Source: Pilatotrama ljubarskyi
Lineage: Eukaryota; Basidiomycota; Agaricomycetes; Polyporales; Polyporaceae
Assembly: GCA_022385805.1 (NCBI GenBank)
Contig: MU277674.1
Span: 125,251-189,250, forward strand
Direction: 5' to 3'
DNA: 64,000 nt
Under the pieces are notes generated by a model that saw only the letters and a list, made by a program, of their open reading frames with translations, was not told where the DNA came from and ran no database searches. Positions 43,701 to 55,103 of the stretch are shown here, piece by piece. Position 1 is the first letter of the stretch. Every line of letters starts with the position of its first letter. The position numbers were made by a program, and so were the translations under genes.

Positions 43701-46321
43701 TTGCCACATCCAGCGCATTGATTTATTCTCCCCAAGGAATGCACGTTGGCTCTCGGGGCCCTCTTGAACTTCACTTTGACTGATAGATACGCAGGCTGAT
43801 CCCCGCCGCAGGACCGCTTGCCAAGGTCGAATCTTCGTTCCCATTTGTATTCTATTTGAGGTCTGCCACCGCTGGTTGTCCATTACGAATAATTCGCGCA
43901 GTTTGCCGCGTGACGCCGCACGTCTAGCTATGCGCGATGTCAAGTTGCCTGTAATCTCTTGCATGAGACGTTGAATTTTCCCTGCGGGTCGGATTAGCAA
44001 CGTCCTTGCAATGCTGGCCCGGCCGTGGCAGCCTTGGGTGTACAGTACTTTGCGAGCGGCCGAGTCGTCTGCGGGCGGGTGTTTGAACAAGGATTCGGGC
44101 GTCTCCGGAGTAGGTTCCTCGCTCCGGAGGTGACGTCGTCAGAGGCTTCGAGGCGGTTGCTTGCACATGTTTACTTTTGTGGCAGCAGTTGGTGTTCTTG
44201 GCCCATCGGGCCATTCGCCGGCCAACACCTTCTTGTGTCCTTCGCAGTCGCAAGGTTGATGTGACGACCGGACGGTGGAGGAGTGGGCATGTTCATGTCT
44301 TGAAGGAGGTATCAGTCCTCTTCTTGGGTGGCTCCCAGTCAAAGGGTCTGGCGCGTGTCATTGTCTTTCGCTTCGCGCAAGCCAAGTGGCCTAATTCGAC
44401 CTTGACGTTCGCGAAAGAACCGCTGCAACGCCAATAGGACGATGTACTCTGTATGGCTCTATGGTTCCTGCTTGACTCGTATTTCGTCCAATTTTTGTCG
44501 GTAAATGGGAGTGCCTCCGACGACCTTTCCATGTCCAACCGGCGTGCTTGCGTGCTTGGACTTGAGTAGCTACCTTCAACCCGTCCGGAGCGACGCCTGA
44601 GTTTGCGTCATTCTTGCTGACGTTTCTTCACTGTCGACCCCACGGCGATCGAGCACCAAGGTAATGAAAGCCCGATTTTGATCCGGCGGCGTAGATCGGT
44701 GTCCATCAAGCATTTCGAGTCTTCGAGTTTGCTTATAGGAACGCGGCAGTAGGCCGACGACAAGGAGGCCCGCTGGGGGGCGCCCAGCTTTGACCGATCC
44801 ATGCGGTAATCGTATCCTTGAGGTCGACGAGCCGATGAGGCAGAGGCGTCGTACGTCCTGGAGCACGAGTAGGATGTGGCGATACGACGAGGGGAGGCGG
44901 ACTAGCGGTCGAGGGCGCGCGGCGTGCGACGAGGGCCGAGGTCGCGCCGTATGGTAGAGATCATGGTGTGGTAGAGCAAGGAGCGATGCCGGGGAGAGCG
45001 CGTGCGGGGGCCTTTATATACGGGTGCTTGTATTAGGGCGCCTCGATATTTGTACTCCGCGATCGCAACGTTCAGGTCATCCGCCCTACCGATTTGGGCC
45101 GACCATTGTGTTCTTCTCTTCGGGCGCGTCCTCCTGATCGATCAGATACGTCTAGAACGGACCTTGTAAGGTGTTCGTGAGCTTCTAGTGGCGGCTGACC
45201 CGGCGTGCGCGACCCACCCATGGCCTAGTCTCGTCGACGGACACGGCCGTTGCCGCTATCGACGCTTTGTGGGCCACGGCGTGCTCGTTGTTCAAGTGTA
45301 TACAGTCAGTTACCTGCCCTGCCACAAGCCGTTTAGTAGGTAGCTGCATCCGGACGACGGTCCGTGAAGCTAATGACACTCACGCAATCGTGCCGCCCCA
45401 ATGCATGCTCTCGTGAATGGCATGCCGCTCGGATCGTCCGCCCGCTACTGCTGCCTGAGCGTACGAGGAACTCTCATGCTGCGACGTCCACCGTGGTCGT
45501 CCTATGGGGATGAGTCGCTGTTCCAGCTTTCGCTGCTGCACCGTCAGTCGGTGCAATCTATGGCCCTACGTGACAGCTGGCTCGCTCGTGCTTGGGTTGA
45601 GGAGACCGAGTTCTGCGTAGCTGATGCACTTATTGTGGGCGTAGCGGTCACTAGCAACGCCCACTCCGGCAAAGGGCATCGTCTCCACGTCTTATGCAAT
45701 TTCGCCTGAATGACGGGGGTCAGCAAATCATTTTGTGGGAGCGAGGGGGCTCAACGGACGACAACCGTCGGATAAGTGGGCGGGCACATCACTTACGGTA
45801 AATACCGTGAAAGTGCCTATCTTCACCAGCAGCGATGTATCAGGGAATGCTAATGCAGTGTATTTCCGCGCCATGCGCGAGTGGTAGACGTATGCACATG
45901 AGAATCTGGAGAAACTGGAGGATAAGGGAGCATGCGTTGCGGCATCCGCCTTTTAGACGACGACTGGTCCCCTTCCAAACTCCTACCTACGTTTGCCACG
46001 ACCGGTCCTTTGAGACCCGGGCGTATTGCTGCACGCGACGAGCACCATATTACAGGCTTCTCGCGCGAGTGGCAGCTTGATTCGAAGACTGTACGGTGCG
46101 CTGCATTCATCGGCGGAGCGATAGCTCTAATAGCGGGTTGCTTAGCGTGCTCAGTACTTTTCAGAATGGTTGCTGACCTCCTTGAGGCACTTCCGAACCT
46201 CCTCCGCAAGTCGTCCAGCCCGCGGACTGGAATGACTGAGCACACGACGGTGAGCGCAGAGCTGAAGCTTCTCGATCGTTGAGCAACGTGACGGACATCC
46301 GCGAGCGTAAATAAGCGCCCG
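40731..46321. other. Long gene-poor region, possible mobile-element debris
   Basis: About 5.6 kb without a supported gene. The 40.8-41.4 kb part is CT-rich 3' flank. Frames on the minus strand at 41.4-42.3 kb give plausible short peptides, including an acidic tail (ELDSDDSDYERSTILY), in different registers, but I could not join them. The 43.2-45.0 kb part differs in composition from flanking genes and has broken minus-strand frames, for example around 43.65-44.1 kb and 44.3-44.55 kb, that suggest an old decayed element, though no transposase or reverse-transcriptase motif was identified. A TATATAAAGG on the minus strand at about 45011-45020 precedes a 20-codon ORF that stops. Confidence 0.45.
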
Positions 46322-46376
46322 CACGTGGGGTAGCAGCCAATGGGAAGGCAGGATTTTAGTCAGGACCAATCACGTG
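46322..46376 (+). promoter_or_regulatory. Paired CACGTG E-boxes and CCAAT boxes upstream of CCP1
   Basis: CACGTG occurs at 46322-46327 and 46371-46376. CCAAT occurs at 46337-46341 and 46366-46370, the latter directly adjoining the second E-box. The block lies about 135-190 bases before the CCP1 ATG. CCAAT is bound by the HAP complex, known to control respiratory genes, and CACGTG by bHLH factors. The binding here is inference. Confidence 0.55.
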
Positions 46377-46510
46377 GCGTGAATAATGCGGCGAGACGGG
46401 CGCCTGCTGAATGCGGGGTCGATCGAGCGGGGGCCAGTCCGGGCGTCCTACTTAACGTCCCCTCCTCGCTGTTCCCGCTCTGCCCCGTACACACCCTCGC
46501 AGCATCCACC

Positions 46511-48010
46511 ATGTCCTTCGCAGCACTCAGAGCATCCGCACGCCGCGTCGGCGCCGTCGCGCCCGTCGCCCGCGCGTCCCGTACAGCCCTGCGCAACCCC
46601 GCCTTCCGTAGGTTCTCGACAGAGGCTCCCCAGGCTCCCAAGAAGAGCAGCAACGCGGTCCTCTTCGGCGCACTGGGTGTCGCCGCGGTCGGTGGTGTTG
46701 GCTTTTGGATCTACACCTCCAGCTCGGACTCCGCCAAGGAGGCCGGTACTGCCGTGAAGTCGGGCGTCCAGGCCGCCAAGGCCGCGACCAACTTCGTCCC
46801 AACCAAGGAGGACTACCAGAAGGTCAGCCCACCCTCGAGGCGGAAGGGTCATGAGAGCCATGGCGCTGACGGCGTGATGTCCCCAGGTGTACAATCGCAT
46901 TGCTGAGATCCTCGACTCCGCCGCCGATAAGGGCTACGACGGTACGTGTCCCACCCCGTGTGAGCAGCGCGTTTAGGGGCTCACGCTTGCCGCACATTGC
47001 CTGTAGACGGTTCCTACGGTCCCGTCCTCCTCCGTCTGGCATGGCACGCCTCTGGAACGTACGATAAGGACTCCAACACTGGCGGAAGGTGAGCCTCGTT
47101 CCTTCTCGGCCTCCGGGTCTCGTTTCGCCGGCGCTGATCCGAACTACTCTTGCCGCTGCTCGTGCCATGCAATGTACATCGACGTGCGTGCGTTTATGCA
47201 GTAATTATGCGACGATGCGCTTTGAGCCCGAGGCCAAGCATGGCGCGAACAATGGCCTGGAGGTCGCGCGCGACCTACTTGAGAACGTGAAGCGGGAGTT
47301 CCCCTGGATCTCCTACGGTGACCTCTGGACTCTTGGAGGCGTCGCGGCCGTCCAGGAGCTCGGCGGTCCTAAGATCCCCTGGCGCCCTGGCCGCATCGAT
47401 GGCTTTGCGAGCCAATGCACCCCTGATGGCCGTCTGCCCGACGGCGCCAAGGGTGCCGACCACATCCGCAACGTGAGCGCGCGCCTCCTCTGGCATCTTG
47501 CAGCACCGTGACTGACGTTCGGCGTGCCGCCCAGATCTTCTACCGCATGGGCTTCAACGACCAGGAGATTGTCGCACTGATCGGCGCGCACGCGCTGGGC
47601 CGCTGCCACCGCGACCGCTCCGGGTTCGAGGGCCCCTGGACGTTCTCGCCGACGAGCTTTACGAACGAGTTCTACAAGCTGCTCATGAACGAGAAGTGGG
47701 TATGGAAGAAGTGGGACGGCCCGAAGCAGCTCGAGGACAAGACGACGCACTCGCTCATGATGCTCCCGAGCGACTACGCGCTCGTCCAGGACAAGAGCTT
47801 CAAGAAGTGGGTCAAGGCGTATGCCGACGACGAGGAGCTCTGGTTCAAGGAGTATGTCCACGCACCTGCATTATGGCGACTGCGGCGCTGATGCGTTTGT
47901 TTCATAGTTTCTCGGCGGCGCTCTCGAAGCTCTTCGAGTTGGGCGTGCCCCAGCAGCAGTTCACGACGTCTGAGCCGTGGATCATGAAGAGCACGGACGA
48001 GCAGCAGTGA
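46511..48010 (+). CDS. CCP1: Mitochondrial cytochrome c peroxidase
   Basis: Six exons: 46511-46822, 46887-46941, 47007-47088, 47202-47472, 47535-47851 and 47908-48010; 379 residues. It detoxifies hydrogen peroxide in the intermembrane space using ferrocytochrome c. The N-terminus is a basic presequence followed by a hydrophobic segment ([20 protein letters not shown]), the bipartite type that is cleaved on import. Catalytic features are the distal [11 protein letters not shown] with Arg, Trp and His; the proximal haem ligand in [10 protein letters not shown]; and the FEGPW tryptophan that forms the radical and is followed by [12 protein letters not shown]. The conserved [14 protein letters not shown] segment completes the proximal side. 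Length and order match fungal CCP. Confidence 0.95.
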
Positions 48011-49667
48011 TCGCCTCGGTCGCACCGCCTCGGCCGACTGCTTCCTGGCTAAAAGCGTCCGTCTTAGACTCTAGAGCTAGACTGTAGACATGCCAGGGGG
48101 CAGTCCTGGAGCGTAGAGCGGATTTATGCCCGTCTAGCAAGACAGTCATCTTACCTTATCCTCTGTTGTAGAGATGTGCGGTAGGAAGGGGAGGGAAGGG
48201 AAGCGCGTGGGTGCGCTACTGTACGATCTTTTATACTCCATCTTCTAACCCGTGCTCGCTCGTTTGGATTCGCTGTCCGGTTTTGTCTCATGTGCCTTGG
48301 ATCTCAATATATATATTGCTCTCCTGCTAACTACGCACACACGAAGTCTCCGTATGCCCGGGCTGCCAATATATGCCACAGGGGGTTCTCTGTTCGTGCC
48401 GTGCGCGGCTGGTCACGACCCCTGGGCGACTGAATTGGACGGTGGACGGGAACGGCCACGGGATGCGGTGAGGGCTTCGTGCGCATCAGCACCTGCCCGA
48501 GCGTGGGTGTGCATGCGCGAGCGACGTTCCCAAAGACATGATGTTGCGCTCGCAGTATGGGGCCAAGTCTGTCGACACACTAGGCTCGCCTGCGTGGCTC
48601 GTAATGGACGCGAGAAAATGTATAAAACCCGTTATGAGGGGGACCATCATGGCGATCCAACTTGGTCCGGGGGAAGAGGGTTGAGGAGGGCCGCTGTGTG
48701 GCAATGGCATTGACACTCGCCGGATGACATGACACAGCCGATCGAAAGATGCCACGTCGCGGCGTCCTTACTGAGGACGTTCGGCGAAGCTACACGCACC
48801 AGAATCACGGCCTGCGGGTCTGACGAGCTCTCGTAGTACAGCATACGCTGACGATGTTGGGGAGCGGCGCCGGCTCTGACTACGTGAGTAGATCATGACA
48901 CAACGAGTCCTCATAGAAACTGGGGAGGGCAAGCCTCCAGGAGCTACAGTCGTTGACGCAGATTCTTCGACACCCGAGAAGAGGTCAATGTTTTGAATGC
49001 TCCAGCCGGGGGCAGGACCGCAGCTCTCGTGCTGTTGGTACGTTCGCAAAAGGAGCGTAGGCACAGCCGTCCACCGACAGTCGTTCGATGAAGAGAGCGA
49101 GGTACGGACGCCAATGAACGGCCCGTACGGACAGGGGGACGTCGCTAGCATGGTAGGCGTCGATAGAGGTCATAAAGGATGCGTGGGAGCCAAGCTCGAC
49201 AGGCGAGAGCACAGGTGAGCGACTAGTACGATGATCCTTCGGGTCATAGAAGAGGTCGGTCATCCTCTCGCAGGGGTCGTAGGCAAATGACCATCGTCCG
49301 CTGTGGTACGCTGAGGAAGACGGTAGCGAACACACGTACTCACTTGCATGGCATGTATCTGTAGTCGAAGCACTGCCCCGCATCGAGCACTAGCGTCCGA
49401 TGCGACAGCGGCGTGGTGAACCTTGTACAACGGACTGCGGAGGTATCCGATGGTCGGTAATACCCAGCCGGCAGCGCCGATGTCGACGTCTTCGGTGCAC
49501 CCTGTGTACTCAGGACGAAGGGCAATCCGTACGCGGACACCAAGGGTTGTAGCTTGCAACAGGCTGCAAATAGATCAACGGTGGCATCGACCTGACTGCA
49601 AGTTCTGCGCGGTTATGCTTTACATTTCCAAGGGGTAAGCCAATACAGCAGGCATGCGGCGCAGGTC
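48011..49667. other. Gene-poor 1.65 kb stretch
   Basis: No supported gene. The left part is the CCP1 3' flank and the right part the FKBP 3' flank. Frames between 48.2 and 49.6 kb overlap in several registers without domains. Confidence 0.5.
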
Positions 49668-50307
49668 TCAGAGCTCTTCGCGTGGACCCTTCGCATCCAT
49701 ACCCATAAGTTCCACGTCGAACACCAGGGCGGAGTTGGGCGGGATGACATTGCCGAATCCCCGAGGACCTGTGTGCCAGTGATATCATCATATGCGGGGC
49801 TGAAGTATGCTGGACCTACCGTATGCCATGTTGGGAGGGATGGTGAGCGTACGCTTCTCGCCGACGCACATGCTCTTCAGGCCCTCTTCCCAGCCCTTGA
49901 TCACTTGGCCAGCACCAACTACAGAACGAGTTCATGAGAGCTGCGGTAGATGGGTCAAACCAAAACCTACGCGTCAAGGGGAGGGGTTGTCCACGGTCGA
50001 GACTGAATGGACGTGAGACCTCTGCCGACCAGCATGAAGAGATGAGCAGACTGACCTCGAGTCAAACTTGTTGCCATTGGAGTACAGAGTGCCGGTCTAC
50101 ACAGAAGATTCGGGTCGTCGTTCCTTTAAGCCGGACTCATTGACTCACGTAGTGGACCTGAAGACGATCGCCGTTCTGGGACTTGACCTTGCAGTCCGCG
50201 GGTACATACGTGGTGTCGATCTTCAGCTCCGTTGGGGTATCCTGAGCAGTGACAGCAAGCGCAAGCAGCAGCGCAGAGAGACAACCAAGAATGCGCATGA
50301 AGAACAT
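49668..50307 (-). CDS. Secretory-pathway FKBP-type peptidyl-prolyl isomerase (FKBP2 class)
   Basis: Five exons on the minus strand: 50149-50307, 50056-50096, 49971-50002, 49820-49918 and 49668-49768; 143 residues. A signal peptide ([19 protein letters not shown]) precedes a single FKBP domain: [76 protein letters not shown] and FDVELMGM. These hold the usual FK506-site Tyr, Asp, Trp and hydrophobic residues. The C-terminus is PREEL, close to an HDEL/KDEL-type ER-retention signal, so the protein probably stays in the ER lumen to help fold secretory proteins. Start choice: the ATG at 50298 (three codons in) is equally suitable. It is divergent from eL39, 259 bases apart. Confidence 0.93.
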
Positions 50308-50566
50308 GTCGTTAGTCGAGGGGATATGAAGAAGGTATCTGCAGGATGGTCGTGAGACGAGAGCAGCCAAGCAAGTCCGTGCTCCTCGGACGCGTCGCGC
50401 CACGACACGTCGCGCGCAGGTGGCGCTGCACGCCCCGTGGGAAGCAGCACGTGCTTGCCTTCCGCATCAGGTGCTTAGTCAGAACTGTACAGGGAAGACG
50501 GTCGTCAACCTTAATTTTCCACTCTTTTCCACCAACCGCCGCCGCCCGCGTACGACACCGAAAACG

Positions 50567-50928
50567 ATGGTATGTCGCTACTTTTCCATGACCTCTGGCT
50601 CCCTAGGGCACGATCGCATGGGTGAAATGCTGATTCTGGTGGTTTTGCCCGTGTAGCCTTCCCAGAAGACCTTCCGCACGAAGCGCATCCTTGCCAAGGC
50701 GGGACGCCAGAACCGGTGAGTTTGGGATTTTGCAAAGGAGCGGGGAAAGGTGTGTTGAGACGTCGCGCGACAGCCCCATCCCCCAGTGGTTCCGTCTCAA
50801 GTCGGACACCAAGATCCAGGTGCGTCCGATCTGGCTTTAGCGGTATGGGAAGCCCAGCTAAACCGAGGGATTCCTTGCAGTACAACGCGAAGCGCCGCCA
50901 CTGGAGGCGCACCAAGCTCAACATCTAA
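50567..50928 (+). CDS. RPL39: 60S ribosomal protein eL39
   Basis: Four exons: 50567-50569 (the ATG only), 50657-50715, 50774-50819 and 50881-50928; 51 residues. The sequence PSQKTFRTKRILAKAGRQ, then PIPQWFRLKSDTKIQYNA and KRRHWRRTKLNI, is the highly conserved eL39 that lines the exit tunnel. The split right after the start codon is common in fungal ribosomal protein genes. The intron-1 donor GTATGT and the pyrimidine-rich leader fit a highly expressed gene. Confidence 0.96.
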
Positions 50929-51723
50929 GCCGCCTACCGCACTCCTCGCACCTGCCAGCCATCATCATGCCGCTGTTGTAGTTGTATCGGGGGCTTAGAG
51001 TATGACCGAGTGGGCGGTCGGACGCCAGGCCGGACTTCCTCCTCGCACGCACCACTGGGATCGCATCCGCATCGCGCACACGCTCACATGTATCGCTCTG
51101 TTTCTGGCCTATGGCATTCGCTAAAATATCTGCATGCGCTATGACATTTTCTCACTCCAAAGTGCTCTTGAATGCTTGAGGCCCAAGCCATCTCCCCGCA
51201 CCCCGAACAAGTTCGCCCGTTCTCTGCGCCGATTCCATGCGTGGAGGATGTCCCAGCAAGTAGCGTGGTCTGCATGGTCCGGTCTCAGTCGAGATACTAA
51301 TAGATTCAGAGTCTACGAGCACTTGCGTATTCCAATATCGCGTATGTTTTGCGTACCACGGACAGCGTGGAGAATCCAGCTGTTACAGATTCTTGAACTG
51401 ACGTTCTGAACGAGGTCTCGCAAGAAGTTGCACGAAGATCAATAAGTTGTTCTGCTGCATGGTCAGAAATCTGCCAGAGTACCGCAGCTTCATAGACGGA
51501 GTCGGAGGGATGAAGCCGATAGCTTCTGATCCTAACAAGGGCAAACATACTCGTCCACGTGCGTGCCGTCTACTTACGTGCCACAGTGCAGGTGGCAGCC
51601 GTGCTTTCATCTGGTCCTTGTACACGTATCGTCTGGCCCATTGCCTGGCCGTCCTACTAAGCACCTTGCGTGCTCTAATATCTGCTCCCTGACGGCTTCT
51701 ACGGATATACGGCTCTGGACAAG
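50929..51723. other. Intergenic stretch before GET1
   Basis: About 800 bases. The left end is the RPL39 3' flank and the right end the GET1 promoter. No gene seen. Confidence 0.55.
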
Positions 51724-52623
51724 ATGACGCTAATGGCTACACTCTTCCTGCTGGTCTTCGTGACCGAGCTAATCTCTTGGATAGGACAGAGCGTCCTGCT
51801 AGAATTCGTGCGTACTGTTCCACAGAGAGCCTTCGAGCGAACGGGACGCCGTGACCACTTGCGCTCATATGCTGCTGCATCCAGGTCTTCGCATTGTATC
51901 TCCGCATATTCTACAGCTCGACCGCGGCGCGCCAGCGCAAGCTGAAGTCCGAGATCCTGCTGAACAAGAAAGAGCTCCTGCAGACGAGCGCGCAGGACCA
52001 GTTCGCCAAGTGGGCGAAGCTGCGGCGGAGCGTGGATAAGGGGCTGGCGGACCTCGAGAAGCTCAGTAAGTCAGGAGGGCCCCACGTTCGTCCTGGGCAA
52101 GGCTGCGCCTTAGCGTCCTTCTGCCACTGGCGTTCCCCCTCTTCGTTCCTACTCTAGGAGTAGACCCCGCACACCCCCACCTCTTGGATTTGATCATACC
52201 GGAGAGCGCCACGCTGACCGACCTTCGTCATGCAGACAGCGAGGTCGCGTCCGCGCGGACGTCGTTCTCACTCAAATTCAAGAGCGCGCTCTGGATTATG
52301 ACGACCGGGCTGCAGTTCGTGATCGGGTGGTGGTACCGCAAATCGGCGGTGTTCTACCTCCCCCCAGGATGGTTTGGCCCGCTCACCTGGTGGCTCGCGT
52401 TCCCGTTCGCGCCTGCGGGCTCGGTGAGCTGTGGGATGTGGCAGATGGCGTGCAGACGGGTGATCAAGGCGGGCGAGCGGGTGGCGAAGGAGGTGTTGGT
52501 AGCTTCGAGCGCAGGTGAGTACCGTTCCAGTCCTCCAGGCATGCACCCTCCGTCGGACGCGTTCGTCCGAATCGGCGCGCCACAACGGAGGAGGCGTGCG
52601 TGATAGCAGAACGCGGAGGCTGA
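51724..52623 (+). CDS. GET1: Get1/WRB, ER receptor subunit for tail-anchored proteins
   Basis: Four exons: 51724-51807, 51885-52065, 52236-52514 and 52610-52623; 185 residues. Three membrane segments are seen: [20 protein letters not shown] at the N-terminus, [18 protein letters not shown] and [18 protein letters not shown]. Between the first two is the cytosolic coiled coil ([41 protein letters not shown]). With Get2 it docks the Get3-client complex and releases tail-anchored proteins into the membrane. The last exon of 14 bases is tentative; if the final intron is retained the frame instead ends at 52603. An ATG three codons downstream (MATLFL) is an alternative start. Confidence 0.88.
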
Positions 52624-53266
52624 TGCGGAGCATTCTGTGCGCTTGTGCGCGTTCGCGGGGCGGCGTGTGCGATCAGGATCACCGGAACCCGTTCCGTCGG
52701 AACAGCAAGGGAAGGAGAAAGCGGGAGCGGGGACCAAGGGAGAGTGAAAGGCTATTCTGGGCCAGGCATGTACGAGGCTGTATGTACACGTTATCCGACT
52801 TGCATATCACTCCAGAATTCCCGTCTTGCACGGATAGGACTCGCGAGGATGCCGTCGTATGTAGTACCGAGCAGGGAGGGCAGACCGAGGGGTGGAGACT
52901 CACGGGACCGGGTGGTGATGATTTCGAACTTTGCGGTGGGTCAACTTGTGGAACGGAACTGGTCTTGGCTGGGCGCACTGGCAGGCTCAGCGGCGAGAGC
53001 AGAAGACGGAGAGCCGGGCTCCGGAGGATCGACGGGAGGGGTTCCGGGGTCCGTGTCCCGGGATGGAAGCACGTGAAAGGGCGAATGACGTCCCAGGAGG
53101 ATGCCCTCCGTCGCGGACTCGGTGTCGCGGGGAGCCGCCACAGCCCAAACTACTTATACGCAATGCGCCTCCTCTCCGTCCCAGACCCCCTCCCATTCAT
53201 CCCTCTCCCCTCGCGCAGCTCTCTCTCTCACGCACCACCACCACCGCACACGCATACATCCACAAC
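52624..53266. other. Upstream region of malate synthase
   Basis: About 640 bases without a supported gene. The final 100 bases are CT/CA-rich leader sequence. The GA-rich stretch at 52.68-53.1 kb may be promoter. No clear TATA. Confidence 0.5.
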
Positions 53267-55103
53267 ATGGTCGCAGGCGTGCAGATCCACTCCTCTCAGG
53301 CGAAGGAGGCCCAGCAGCAGATCCTCACCGAGGACGCGCTCAAGTTCCTCGCAGCCCTCCACAGGACGTTCGAGTCCACCCGCCAGAGCCTCCTCGTCGC
53401 CCGCGAGACCGCCCAGCAGCGGCTCGACGCAGGCCAGCAGCTCGACTTCCCTGCCGAGACTGCCCACATCCGCGCCGACCCCTCATGGCTCTGCGCCCCT
53501 CCCGGCCCCGGCTTGGAGGATAGGAGAGTAGAAATCACCGGTCCCACCGACCGCAAGATGGTCATCAACGCGCTCAATAGTGGCGCAAAGACCTTCATGG
53601 CTGACTTCGAAGGTGCGTGCGAACGCGTCTCAGGGTAAAGTTCGGTCAGCTCACGTTCCTATACAGATGCGAACTCGCCCACGTTCGCAAACATGCTCAA
53701 TGGCCAGGTCAACCTCCGCGACGCGATTCGCCGCCAGATCGACTTTGAGTCGGGCGGAAAGTCGTACAAGCTCAAGGAGAACCCCGCGGTTCTGATCGTC
53801 CGGTCAGTCTCAACTCTAAACGTCTGTTATGACGTTCTCTGACATCACTCCACAGACCCCGTGGATGGCACCTGGACGAGCCCCGCGTAACGGTCGATAA
53901 TCAGCCTATGTCTGGCTCCCTGTTCGACTTCGCGCTTTACTTCTTCCACAATGCGCACGAGCTCGTCAAGCGCGGATCCGGCCCCTACTTCTACCTCCCG
54001 AAAATGGAGCACTACCTCGAGGCGCGCCTCTGGAACGACGTCTTCAACTTTTCGCAGTCCTACATCGGCATGCCGCACGGTACTATTCGTGCAACTGTTC
54101 TTATCGAGACGCTCCCCGCCGCGTTCCAGATGGAGGAGATTCTCTTCGAGCTGCGCACGCATTCTGCAGGCCTCAACTGCGGTCGGTGAGTGACTCCGTA
54201 TACACTCATCCGCAGAGGGCCTTACTGACCTGTCGGGGTACAGCTGGGATTACATCTTCAGCTTCATCAAGCGCCGTCGTGCCGACCGTAGCGCTGTGCT
54301 TCCTGACCGCAAGGACGTTACCATGGAGGTTGGCTTCATGGATGCCTACGTTCGCCTGCTCATCCAGACCTGCCACAAGTAAGCTGTTGTCTTGATCTGC
54401 ACATATAGTAGCCGCTGACACCGTCTTCAGGCGTCGAGTAGCGGCGATGGGTGGTATGTCCGCGCAGATCCCCATTAAGAACGACCCCAAGGCGAACGAG
54501 ATTGCGATGAACAAGGTTCGGGCGGATAAGCTGCGCGAGGTCACCAACGGCCACGACGGCACCTGGATCGCCCACCCGCTCATTAACGAGATCGCCATGG
54601 AGATCTTCAACAAGCACATGCTGGGGCCCAACCAGTACCACGTCCGCCGCGAGGACGTCAAGGTCACGGCCGCGGACCTGCTCAACACGAAAGTGCCCGG
54701 GCAGATTACCGTCGAGGGTTTGCGCTCGAACGTCGCGACGTCGCTCGCGTACAGCGCGGCGTGGCTCGGCGGGAACGGCTGCATCCCGCTCAACTGGCTC
54801 ATGGAGGACGCCGCCACGGCGGAGATCACGCGCATCCAACTTTGGCAGTGGGTCAAGTACGGCATGCGCACCGCGGACTCGGGCGAGGTCATCACGGCGG
54901 AGTGGATCGACCGTCTCATCGACGAGATCGCGCCGACGCTGAAGAGCGCGGCGGTGACGGAGGAGAATTTGGATATCGTCGCGAAGTACCTGAAGGCCCA
55001 GGTGCGCAAGGAGTGGCCGAGCGAGTTCCTGACGAGCGACCTCATGGGATACCTCGCCGTCCGGGACGGGTGCCCCGCGCAGTGGCAGCGGAGCGTGCTC
55101 TGA
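53267..55103 (+). CDS. Malate synthase (glyoxylate shunt)
   Basis: Five exons: 53267-53612, 53667-53802, 53856-54185, 54244-54378 and 54431-55103; 539 residues. It condenses acetyl-CoA with glyoxylate to malate, normally in peroxisomes. Recognised family A segments are [19 protein letters not shown], the glyoxylate-binding [53 protein letters not shown] and [19 protein letters not shown]. The segments [16 protein letters not shown] and [20 protein letters not shown] carry the catalytic Asp region. C-terminal blocks [20 protein letters not shown] and [12 protein letters not shown] follow. The chain ends RSVL rather than the usual SKL-type peroxisome signal. Confidence 0.95.

Noticed and set aside
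52515..52603. Read-through C-terminus of Get1 ending at 52603
   Set aside because: A consensus GTGAGT donor at 52515 and an acceptor at 52609 give a shorter tail closer to the family length. The read-through is kept only as an alternative.
53267..55103. Idea of a glyoxylate or sphingolipid metabolic gene cluster
   Set aside because: Malate synthase and Dpl1 are 22 kb apart with unrelated housekeeping genes between them. No isocitrate lyase or other pathway partner is present.
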